A stretch of DNA of 64,000 nt from Actinopolymorpha pittospori (GTDB taxonomy: Bacteria > Actinomycetota > Actinomycetes > Propionibacteriales > Actinopolymorphaceae), in assembly GCF_014873875.1 (NCBI RefSeq), contig NZ_JADBEM010000001.1:8308001-8372000 (forward strand). Reading direction: 5' to 3'. The notes under the pieces were generated by a model. It had not been told where the DNA came from. It searched no databases and saw nothing but the letters and a program-made list of their open reading frames with translations. How positions within the stretch are numbered: the first letter of the stretch is position 1; the number at the start of each line of letters is the position of its first letter. Of the stretch, positions 51,728 to 59,609 are shown one piece after another. Both the position numbers and the translations under genes were made by a program.

Positions 51728-53344
51728 TCAGTTTCCCCGTCGCGCGTACCAGTTGAGCTCCGCGACACACAGGACCAGCGACCCCGAACTCGGCTGCACC
51801 TGCCAGCCGTCGTAGATCGCCCGGGCGTGGGTGAACACCGCGCGATCCCACCAGGCGACCGCCATCCATCGGGGTGCCTGGAGGTACTGCCCGGAGGGAG
51901 CGAGGCCGCCACTGCCGTCCACCCGCACGTATGTCGTCGCGATGCCCTCGGGCGTGGTCGTCGCGAGGTTGCGGGTGTAGGTGCGGGCGAGGCGTTCGAG
52001 GTCGGGGGTCTGGAAGTGCACTCCGGCCCGGTGTGCGAGGACCGCGAAGTCGGCCTCGATCGCGCCGTGGCTCGTGTCCTCGTACTGCTGGGCGCCGACA
52101 CCGTTCGAGCCGTAGGCCGGGGTGTAGGCGGAGACGTCGGTCGCGGGATCACCGGACTTGGCGAAACCGGTGTACATCTGGCTCGACGTCGGCCAGTAGT
52201 GCCAGATCGCGGCCTGGTCCGCGTCGACCTCGATCTGGCCGGCGAACATCCGGGCCAGCCGCGCCGCCCGGTCCCGGTACGTCGAGTCCCGGGTCGCCCG
52301 CACCAGTTCGAGGTAGGTCCGGCCGAGGGCGACGCTCTGGTTGATGGGCTGGACGGTCCCGTCGTAGGGCACCGGCATGCCCTTCGGCCACCTGAAGGCA
52401 CCGAGCCCGTCCTCGCCCGCCTCCCACTCCGGGTCGTGGACGGCGACCGCGGCCCGGACCGCCTCGAGGTACTCGGCGGCCTTCGCGCCATACCGCCGGC
52501 GAAGCCGTGGCTCGGCGTACACCGTCGCGACGAACGTGGCGATGGGATAGGTGATCATGCCGGTGTGCACGGCGAAGATCACCGGCTGGGACGTCAGTCC
52601 GAACGCCCCCCACCGGGGCGGCGCGGCGGCCGTCGGAGTCGGCCGCAGGTCCCGCGCCGTGACCATGGTCGGGGTGGGATAGGCGTCGTAGACCCGACGT
52701 ACGACGTAATCGGCGCTGGCCGGGTCCATCGTCACGTCGGCGAAGGTGGCCGTCGCGCCGGTGCGGGCGTTGCTCACCTCGAGGGTGAACCGGTCGACGG
52801 AACTCCCGGCCCGCACGGTCGCGGTGGTCTGGTCGGCGTAGGTCAGTGCGCTGCGTACCTCGAGAACGTCCAGCCCCGCGTCGTCGGTGAGCCGGACCGC
52901 GCCCACGGTGTACGGGTTGGCCGCCCGCCAGGCCGGCTGTGACCGCCCGGTGTAGTCGGTGACCCCACGCGCGCTGTCCCGGACACCCAGCACCAGGTCG
53001 GTGTTGTGGACGAGCCGGTCGAGGTAGTAGGTGTCGCGGTAGGCGGCGTACATCCGCATGAAGGCGGCCAGCACGTACGACTGGCCCCAGGCGAGACCGC
53101 CGGCCTCGTTGGGCTGGTCGGGCTGGCCCGCGCCGCCGCTGTCGTGGAAGAGCCGGTCGAAGGTGTCGAAGGTGTCGCGCGCGGTGTAGTCGAACCCGCT
53201 GCCGTCCGCCGTCGTGGCCAGCGCGGGAGCGCCGGACCATCCTTCGAACGCGGACGTTCCGAGCAGGCCCGCTCCGCCCCACGCGAGGGCGGAGGCGCCG
53301 ACTCCACGCAGGAACCCGCGCCGGCCGGGTGGCTGGTCGCTCAT
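51728..53344 (-). CDS. Tat-exported protein, probable alpha/alpha-barrel carbohydrate-active enzyme
   Basis: A 538-residue protein with a twin-arginine signal at residues 8-14 (RRGFLRG) and a hydrophobic stretch to about residue 45. The mature part has many aromatic and Gly-x-Tyr stretches (GGLAWGQSYVLAAFMRMYAAY, WHYWPTSSQMYTG, EDTSHGAIEADFAVLAH) of the kind seen in (alpha/alpha)6-barrel lyases, hydrolases and C5-epimerases. I cannot name the family. It is the last gene of the transport operon, starting on the stop of the deacetylase gene (ATGA); an outside enzyme that frees the imported sugar is a plausible role. Confidence 0.65.
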   Translation of the reverse strand: MSDQPPGRRGFLRGVGASALAWGGAGLLGTSAFEGWSGAPALATTADGSGFDYTARDTFDTFDRLFHDSGGAGQPDQPNEAGGLAWGQSYVLAAFMRMYAAYRDTYYLDRLVHNTDLVLGVRDSARGVTDYTGRSQPAWRAANPYTVGAVRLTDDAGLDVLEVRSALTYADQTTATVRAGSSVDRFTLEVSNARTGATATFADVTMDPASADYVVRRVYDAYPTPTMVTARDLRPTPTAAAPPRWGAFGLTSQPVIFAVHTGMITYPIATFVATVYAEPRLRRRYGAKAAEYLEAVRAAVAVHDPEWEAGEDGLGAFRWPKGMPVPYDGTVQPINQSVALGRTYLELVRATRDSTYRDRAARLARMFAGQIEVDADQAAIWHYWPTSSQMYTGFAKSGDPATDVSAYTPAYGSNGVGAQQYEDTSHGAIEADFAVLAHRAGVHFQTPDLERLARTYTRNLATTTPEGIATTYVRVDGSGGLAPSGQYLQAPRWMAVAWWDRAVFTHARAIYDGWQVQPSSGSLVLCVAELNWYARRGN

Positions 53345-54882
53345 GCCGACACCTTCGTCCCGACGACGACGGTGAACTGCGACGTCCCTTCCGGTAGGTC
53401 GGCCGCGAGCTCCAGCAGCCGTCGTCCGTGCCGGGTCACGACCGCACAGGTCGCCGCTCCGTCGGCCACACTGACGGAGGCGTCGGCGGCGAGTCCCGGA
53501 ACCGCCACCAGAACCCCGGTGGCCTTCATCGCCTCGCGGGCGGACACCGCGATTCGCAGCTCTCCCGAACCCGCGCCGGGTTCGACCGAGAGCCGGACAC
53601 CGCGGCGGGAGCGTTCCCAGTCGTTCAGCTGCTCGCTGGTCCACCACTGCATGCCGCGGCGCCGCGCCTCGACGGCGACCTCCCGGCAGGCCTGCGCGAC
53701 GTAGGGCTTGGTGTGCAGGTGAGCCGAGTGGAACAGGAAGTGGGCCACGCCGTGCAGGGCGAGGACCTCCTCGAGGATGACGTCCCGGATCGACGCGTGG
53801 CTCGCCCAGGCGAGGTCCTGGGTGTGCAGCGGAAGCTCGAGGACGTCGATCAGGCGGTTGCGCTCGCCGGCACCGGCCATCGGGAAGCTCAGGTGGCAGG
53901 AGCCGAAGGGGAACCCGACGTTGCCCTGTTTGCTCGGACCGCGCGACTGGTCGATCCTGATCCCGACCTTCTCACTCCACAGGAAGAAGTCGTCCCAGCC
54001 CTCCCAGCGGGTGTAGTGGTTCTTGTTCGAGACGATGTTCTCCCGGCCGGTCAGGGCCTGCGCCCAGGCGTACTGCGCGCGCAGCTGTGGCCAGCCCCAC
54101 GAGGCGATGTCGGCGTCCCCCATCGCGTTGTAGTGCAGGGCCTGTTCGTGCCCGCGCGCCGCGATCTCCTCGACGACCTCCGGGGCGTAGCCACCGGGGT
54201 AGCAGTGGCACCAGGTCACCTTCACCCCCGCCTCGTCGAAGACCCGCAGCCCGCTGAGCGCCTGCTCGGAGACGTTGCCGTCGGAGTCGTGCGACATGTG
54301 CGCGACTGCGGGAACCCCGGCCGGCCAGTAGTACAGCCAGGGCAGGGTCACCCCGGCGGCCGCAGCCGCGTCGAAGAGCACGTCGAGGAACGACAGCCGC
54401 AGCCGGTCGGCGGTGCCCTGGTGAAAGATCGGCGCGGCGGCGGGCGGCGGGTAGACGTGCGGGAACGCACCATCGGCGCCGGCCTCACCGGGCGGCAGCG
54501 CACGGTCGTCGGCGTAGGACAGCACGATCCCGTCGTCGCACTTGAGCAGTCCGTCGTCGACCGGAGCGGAGCCGTCGGGTGCGGGCACTCCGTCGGTCTC
54601 GACCGGGATGCCCTGCTGGATCGACACGATCCGTTCCCAGATGCCGGGGTCGAACGCCCACTCGCCCGTCGCCGTCACCACCCGCCCTTCCCGGGCGTAC
54701 ACCGCGATACCTCCCGCCGCCACCCGGGCGGCCGCGCGGTCGTGCGGGACGACGTCGTAGGGCACCCGCAGGTGGTCGAGGACCTCGGTGGAGTAGAGCC
54801 ACCAGGCGTTGGTGTCCTGCTCGTGGGCGGCCACGATGGCGTCCTCGTCGAGCACCACCGCGACCGGACTGGTCGCACTCAC
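53341..54882 (-). CDS. NodB-like polysaccharide deacetylase-type protein, cytoplasmic
   Basis: A 513-residue protein with no signal peptide. Its central part looks like a carbohydrate-esterase NodB barrel: HMSHDSD (197-201 core) stands where the family has its metal-binding Asp-Asp, followed by H245-x4-H250 in GHEQALHY, and CYPGGYAPEVVEE. The N-terminal 130 residues are a separate domain and the C-terminal 80 are beta-rich. It may deacetylate an imported sugar. GGAGGAAG precedes GTG 54882. It lies 41 bases after the OppF-type ATPase gene. Confidence 0.65.
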   Translation of the reverse strand: MSATSPVAVVLDEDAIVAAHEQDTNAWWLYSTEVLDHLRVPYDVVPHDRAAARVAAGGIAVYAREGRVVTATGEWAFDPGIWERIVSIQQGIPVETDGVPAPDGSAPVDDGLLKCDDGIVLSYADDRALPPGEAGADGAFPHVYPPPAAAPIFHQGTADRLRLSFLDVLFDAAAAAGVTLPWLYYWPAGVPAVAHMSHDSDGNVSEQALSGLRVFDEAGVKVTWCHCYPGGYAPEVVEEIAARGHEQALHYNAMGDADIASWGWPQLRAQYAWAQALTGRENIVSNKNHYTRWEGWDDFFLWSEKVGIRIDQSRGPSKQGNVGFPFGSCHLSFPMAGAGERNRLIDVLELPLHTQDLAWASHASIRDVILEEVLALHGVAHFLFHSAHLHTKPYVAQACREVAVEARRRGMQWWTSEQLNDWERSRRGVRLSVEPGAGSGELRIAVSAREAMKATGVLVAVPGLAADASVSVADGAATCAVVTRHGRRLLELAADLPEGTSQFTVVVGTKVSA

Positions 54883-54923
54883 GTGACTTCCTCCTTCGAC
54901 CGGACGCTCGGGCGGGAGGGCCC

Positions 54924-55730
54924 TCACGACCGGAGGCTGTTCGAACCGCGGACGGGTAGGACCGCCGCGAGCAGGTCCCGGGTGTAGGTGTCCTTCGGAG
55001 CGCGGAAGAGCTCCTCGGTGGGAGCGAGTTCGACCACCCGCCCGTGCCGCATCACCGCGACCCGGTTGGCGAGGCGTTCGACGACCGCGAGATTGTGGGA
55101 GATGAACAGACAGGTCAGGCCGAGCCGCTCCCGCAGGTCGACCAGCAGGTTGAGGATCTGGGCCTGGATCGAGACGTCCAGGGCGGACGTGGGTTCGTCA
55201 CAGACCAGCAGGTCCGGCTTGAGGGCCAGGGCGCGGGCGATCGCGATGCGCTGTTGCTGCCCGCCGGAGAACTGTCGCGGATACAGGTCTGCCAACCGAG
55301 GGTTGACACCGACCAGCTCCAGCAGCCGGAGTGCCTCCTCCCGCCGGCCCTGTTTGTCAGCGATCCGGTGCAGGCGCAGCGGCTCCGCGACGTTGGCGGC
55401 GGCGGTGTAGTGCGGGAGCAGCGATCCGTAGGGGTTCTGGAAGACCATCTGCATCCGCCGGCGCACCCCGCGCAGGTCCGCGGCCGGGACCGACGCGAGA
55501 TCGGTGCCGTCGAAGAGCACCCGTCCACTGGTCGGCGACTGCAGCCACATGAGCAGGCGCGCGACCGTCGACTTGCCGCTGCCGCTCTCGCCCACCAGTC
55601 CGAGCGTCTCGCCCCGCGCCACGTCGAGGGTCACGTCGTCGACGGCGAGGACGTCGCCGCCCGGCGTCGAGAAGACCTTGCTGAGATTCTCCGCACGGAT
55701 CAGGGTCGTGGCCTCAGCGCTCGGCGCCAT
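54924..55730 (-). CDS. Opp/Dpp-type ABC transporter ATPase (OppF-like)
   Basis: A 268-residue ATPase with Walker A GESGSGKS (47-54), Q-loop MVFQNPYGSL, signature FSGGQQQRIAIARAL and Walker B VCDEPTSALD. It energises import with its OppD partner. The ATG overlaps the OppD gene by 17 bases. The short C-terminal part after the ATPase core is normal for OppF. Confidence 0.93.
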   Translation of the reverse strand: MAPSAEATTLIRAENLSKVFSTPGGDVLAVDDVTLDVARGETLGLVGESGSGKSTVARLLMWLQSPTSGRVLFDGTDLASVPAADLRGVRRRMQMVFQNPYGSLLPHYTAAANVAEPLRLHRIADKQGRREEALRLLELVGVNPRLADLYPRQFSGGQQQRIAIARALALKPDLLVCDEPTSALDVSIQAQILNLLVDLRERLGLTCLFISHNLAVVERLANRVAVMRHGRVVELAPTEELFRAPKDTYTRDLLAAVLPVRGSNSLRS

Positions 55731-56841
55731 CGGTCACCGCCTTCCAGCAGGCCGCCTCGCGACCGGCGGAGATCGGGAGCAGCTCCTGGTCGGTGAGGCA
55801 ACGCGGCCGCTCCGCCTGACCGCACCGCGGATGGAACGCGCACCCCTGCGGGCGCCGGGCCAGGTCGGGCGGGCTGCCCTGGATGGACACGAGGGGGCGG
55901 TGCCGCTCGCCCAGCTCCACGCAGGAGCCGAGCAGGCCCACGGCGTACGGATGCTTCGGCGCGTCGAGCAGTTCGTGGGTCGGTGCGCGTTCGACCACCC
56001 GGCCGGCGTACATCACCACCACGTCGTCACAGAAGTACCTCGCGACACCGAGATCGTGGGTGATCATCACGATGCCGGTGCCGCGGCTCTTCACCTCGAC
56101 CAGAAGGTCGAGGATCTGCCGCTGCACCGTGACGTCGACGGCCGTCGTCGGCTCGTCGGCGATGAGGAGCGCGGGCTCGGTCAGCATCGCCATCGCGATC
56201 ATCGCGCGCTGGCGCATCCCGCCGGAGAGCTGGAAGGGGTAGGTCCGGATCCGGCGTTCGGGCTCGGGGATGCCGACGTCGCCGAGTGCCCGGACGGCAC
56301 GCTCGCGGGCCTCGGCCTTTCCGCAGACGCCGTGCCAGAGCAGGTGCTCGGTGAGTTGGCGTTCCAGGGTGAGGGTGGGGTTCATCGCCTCCATGGCGTT
56401 CTGGAACACCATGCCGATGTCGCGTCCACGGACCCGGCGCATCTCGCGTTCGGACAGCGTCAGCAGGTCACGCCCCGGCTGGTCCGCGACCACGCGCGCC
56501 CGCTCCCGCCGGCCGGCCCGTCGGGACGGGGCCGCCGCTCGGCCTGGTCCGGGCTCCTCCCTCCGGGCCGCCTCGCGGTTGAACCACACCTGCCCGCCCG
56601 CCACCGTCGCGGTGCGTGGCAGGAGCCGCATCAAGGTGCGCGCGGTGACGGTCTTGCCGCTGCCGCTCTCCCCCACGATGGCGAGCGCCCGGCCGGCGTG
56701 CAGGTCGAAACTCACGCCGTCGACCGCCGGCACGATCTCCCGGCCGTTGCGGAACCGCGTGCGCAGGTCGCGCACCGACAGCAGGGGCGCGGTCGCGGCG
56801 CCGCGCTCCCGGGCCGGATCCGTCACCAGATCGGTACTCAT
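55714..56841 (-). CDS. Opp/Dpp-type ABC transporter ATPase (OppD-like) with an insertion
   Basis: A 375-residue ATPase with Walker A GESGSGKT (57-64), signature LSGGMRQRAMIAMAM and Walker B LIADEPTTAVD, and the C-terminal GCAFHPRCGQ/RC segment of OppD/DppD. An Arg/Gly/Ala-rich stretch of about 35 residues (about 89-124) sits between Walker A and the Q-loop where most OppD proteins have a short loop. Its stop overlaps the OppF start, and its own start overlaps the permease stop. Confidence 0.92.
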   Translation of the reverse strand: MSTDLVTDPARERGAATAPLLSVRDLRTRFRNGREIVPAVDGVSFDLHAGRALAIVGESGSGKTVTARTLMRLLPRTATVAGGQVWFNREAARREEPGPGRAAAPSRRAGRRERARVVADQPGRDLLTLSEREMRRVRGRDIGMVFQNAMEAMNPTLTLERQLTEHLLWHGVCGKAEARERAVRALGDVGIPEPERRIRTYPFQLSGGMRQRAMIAMAMLTEPALLIADEPTTAVDVTVQRQILDLLVEVKSRGTGIVMITHDLGVARYFCDDVVVMYAGRVVERAPTHELLDAPKHPYAVGLLGSCVELGERHRPLVSIQGSPPDLARRPQGCAFHPRCGQAERPRCLTDQELLPISAGREAACWKAVTDGAER

Positions 56842-57704
56842 CGCTGCTCCGCGGTCGGGTCGAACGCGTCCCGGAGTCCGTCACCGACCCAGGTGAACGC
56901 CAGCAGGGTCAACGCGAAGAGCAGGGCGGGGAACACCATCACCTGCGGCGCGGCGAGGAGGTAGCGCATCCCGTCGGTGATCATGGCGCCCCACGAGGGT
57001 GTCGGCGGCTGGACTCCCAGACCCAGCAGCGCGAGCCCCGCCTCCGCCGAGACCGCCGCCGGGATCGCGAAGCTCGTCGTGACGAGGATCGGTCCGATGG
57101 CGTTGGGCAGGATGTACTTGACGGCGATGGTGGGACCCCGGGCACCCATCGCGCGGGCGGCCTCGACGTACTCACGTTGTTTGATCGTCAGCACCTGCGC
57201 ACGCACCAACCGCGCCTGGGTCACCCACGACGCGATGCCGATGGCGAGCATCAGGGCGAAGACACTGCGGCCGAGGACCGTGACCAGGACGACCGCGAAC
57301 AGGTAGCTCGGGAACGCGTACATCACGTCGGTGAAGCCCATCAGGCCCTGCTCGACCCGACCGCCGCGGTAGCCCGCCACCAGCCCGATCACCAGGGCCA
57401 GCGCCAGGGCCGTGAGCTCGGCACCGAAGGCCACCAGCAACGCGGTCCGCAGCCCGTAGACGAGCCGGCTCGCGATGTCGCGTCCGAGCAGGTCGGTGCC
57501 GAGCAGGTGCCCTTCGCTCCCGATCGGGGCCAGCCGCGCGTCGTAGTCGGTCTCGGCGTAGTGATGCGGTGCGACCAGCGGCGCCGCGACGGCCAGGAGC
57601 ACAAGCAGCCCGCAGAAGACCAGACTCCCCAGGGCCAGTCGGTTGGCGCGGAACCTGTCCCAGGCGCGGGCCCACTGGCCCTTCGGCCGGGCGGCCTCTG
57701 TCAC
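56838..57704 (-). CDS. Opp/Dpp-type ABC transporter permease C
   Basis: A 288-residue permease with about six membrane helices and the EAA loop EYVEAARAMGARGPTIAVKYILP. It opens with the N-terminal OppC extension (WDRFRANRLALGSLVFCGLLVLL) and has GTDLLGRDIASRLVYG. I start at GTG 57704 because it overlaps the preceding stop (GTGA) and has AGGAAG before it; a start at 57761 would overlap the upstream gene by 61 bases. Confidence 0.93.
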   Translation of the reverse strand: MTEAARPKGQWARAWDRFRANRLALGSLVFCGLLVLLAVAAPLVAPHHYAETDYDARLAPIGSEGHLLGTDLLGRDIASRLVYGLRTALLVAFGAELTALALALVIGLVAGYRGGRVEQGLMGFTDVMYAFPSYLFAVVLVTVLGRSVFALMLAIGIASWVTQARLVRAQVLTIKQREYVEAARAMGARGPTIAVKYILPNAIGPILVTTSFAIPAAVSAEAGLALLGLGVQPPTPSWGAMITDGMRYLLAAPQVMVFPALLFALTLLAFTWVGDGLRDAFDPTAEQR

Positions 57705-58723
57705 AACGCTTCCTGCGGCGAGATCCTCTGCGACGCCCTCCGAGATCGCGATCGTCCCCACCCCCCTTCGGCGCGGATACGTGGGTCGAGTACGCCGTAG
57801 ACGAGGTCGACGACGAGGTTGGTGACCATCAGGATCACCGCGAAGAACAGCGTGCTTCCCATCAGCAGTGGCATGTCCCGGCTCGCGGCGGCACTCGCGA
57901 AGTAAAGGCCGAGGCCCGGGATGCGGAACAACGCCTCGATGAACACCGTGCCAGTCATGAGTCCGGCGAGGAGCGGGCCGACGACGGTCACCAGCGGGAT
58001 CAGTGAGTTGCGCAACGCGTGCCGGATGATGACCGTTCGCCGGGGACCGCCCTTCGCGTACGCCGCCGTGACGTACTCCTCCCGCAGCGTCTCGAGCATG
58101 CTGGAGCGCACGTAGCGCGCGAGGACGGCGGCCGGCCCGATGGCGAGCGCGAGCACCGGCATCACCAGGTTGCGTGGACCCTGGAACCCGCTCGAGGGCA
58201 GCACGTGCAGGGTGGCGGTGAACAGCAACACGAGGAACGCCGCACTCAGGAAGCCCGGCAGCGCGTGCCCCAGGGTCACGAGGAACATCATCCCGTGATC
58301 GGCGACGGAGTTCTGCCGCAGCGCTGCGAAGACACCGACCGGCAAGGCGATGAGCAGGGCGAGCAGCACCGACAGCAGAGCCAGCGTCGCCGAGACCGGG
58401 AACGCCTTGGCGATGATGTCCTGGACGTCGAGCGTCGGGTACTTGTACGACGGACCGAAGTCCCAGGTGACCGCGCCCTTCATGAAGATGAGGTACTGCT
58501 TCCAGACGGGGACGTCCGCGCCGTACCGCGACTCGAACGCGCTGGCGACGGCCTCGGTACCCGCCGACCCGATCGTCGACGCACCACTGCTGATCCGCTG
58601 GATATCGGCGAAGTTGCCGGGCGCCAACTGCAGCAGGGTGAAGGTGATGAGCGAGACCGCCACCAGGGACAGGACGAGCCGCAGCAACCGCCGGCCGAGG
58701 TAGGCGAGGAACCCCGTCCCCAC
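57701..58723 (-). CDS. Opp/Dpp-type ABC transporter permease B
   Basis: A 340-residue permease with an N-terminal helix (LRLVLSLVAVSLITFTLLQL), a periplasmic loop of about 75 residues, and five more helices. The EAA loop reads EYVTAAYAKGGPRRTVIIRHALRNSL, and the C-terminal GTVFIEALFRIPGLG is typical of OppB. GTG 58723 starts one base after the stop of the oxidoreductase gene. Confidence 0.93.
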   Translation of the reverse strand: MGTGFLAYLGRRLLRLVLSLVAVSLITFTLLQLAPGNFADIQRISSGASTIGSAGTEAVASAFESRYGADVPVWKQYLIFMKGAVTWDFGPSYKYPTLDVQDIIAKAFPVSATLALLSVLLALLIALPVGVFAALRQNSVADHGMMFLVTLGHALPGFLSAAFLVLLFTATLHVLPSSGFQGPRNLVMPVLALAIGPAAVLARYVRSSMLETLREEYVTAAYAKGGPRRTVIIRHALRNSLIPLVTVVGPLLAGLMTGTVFIEALFRIPGLGLYFASAAASRDMPLLMGSTLFFAVILMVTNLVVDLVYGVLDPRIRAEGGWGRSRSRRASQRISPQEAL

Positions 58724-58724
58724 G

Positions 58725-59609
58725 TCAGGCTCCGGCGAGGACCGACGCCACGCTGACCCGCGCACCGTCGCGTTCGGCGGACAGGACCCCCGCCCGCAGC
58801 ACCGCGAGCAGTTCGAGGGTCTCCTCCGGCGCCACCGGCGGCGTACCGGTGCGGGCCATCTCGACCGCGGCGCGAACCTGACCGGAGTAGAAGCCGTCGA
58901 AGTCGGCGATCCGGACGGCGTGCAGGCCCTCCTTGCCGTACATCGTGAGGTGGAAGGCGTAGGCGGCGTCGCGCAGCGTCTCGACCACCGCGGTGGGTCC
59001 GTCGGCGTAGGACAGCACCGCGACGTCCCGGTCGGGCCAGGTGAAGCGCTGCACCCACTCGACGCCGCCGCCGACCGCGGCGTAGAGCTGTTCGACCGCG
59101 TGGACACCGTAGTAGTACCACTCGCCCGGACCCACGCTCACCACGGAGGAGAGGGCGCCCAGGGCGGCGATCCGCTCGCGGTCGGCCTCCAGCTCCACCG
59201 CGAAGCGCAACGCCGAGGAGCTAGTCACCGGGGTGCCTCGCTTCGCGGCCACGGCGAACAGCTCCTGGGCCTGCGCCAGGTCGACCGCCATCGGTTTGTC
59301 GAGGAACGTCGGGACGCCCGCCTCCACGAACGGTCGGGCCAGTGGAACGTGGTTGGCGCCGCCACCGGTGTCGTCCACGACCAAGACGAGGTCGGTCTCG
59401 CCGATCTTCGCGGTCGGTTCGGTCACGACCTCGGGGATGTCGTAGGTCTTCGCCAGCGTCGGCGCGTCGGGCTGGTTGGGGCGCAGTTCACCGCCCCACA
59501 CCCAGGTGACCCGCGCTCCGTCGGCGACGGAGCGCTCGTTGAGCAGGCGCGCGAACGCGCCCGCGTGCGAAGTGTTGACGCCGACCAGGCCGACTCTCAG
59601 CTCGCTCAT
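58725..59609 (-). CDS. Gfo/Idh/MocA-family oxidoreductase
   Basis: A 294-residue sugar dehydrogenase-type enzyme. The Rossmann start is LRVGLVGVNTSHAGAFARLL, the substrate-binding segment is FLDKPMAVDLAQAQELF (a DKP version of the usual EKP motif), and WYYYGVHAVEQLYAAVG holds the Asp/His-like C-terminal site. It should oxidise or reduce a sugar hydroxyl with NAD(P). The ATG overlaps the binding-protein stop as ATGA, so it is inserted between transporter components, an unusual place that ties it to the imported substrate. Confidence 0.88.
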   Translation of the reverse strand: MSELRVGLVGVNTSHAGAFARLLNERSVADGARVTWVWGGELRPNQPDAPTLAKTYDIPEVVTEPTAKIGETDLVLVVDDTGGGANHVPLARPFVEAGVPTFLDKPMAVDLAQAQELFAVAAKRGTPVTSSSALRFAVELEADRERIAALGALSSVVSVGPGEWYYYGVHAVEQLYAAVGGGVEWVQRFTWPDRDVAVLSYADGPTAVVETLRDAAYAFHLTMYGKEGLHAVRIADFDGFYSGQVRAAVEMARTGTPPVAPEETLELLAVLRAGVLSAERDGARVSVASVLAGA

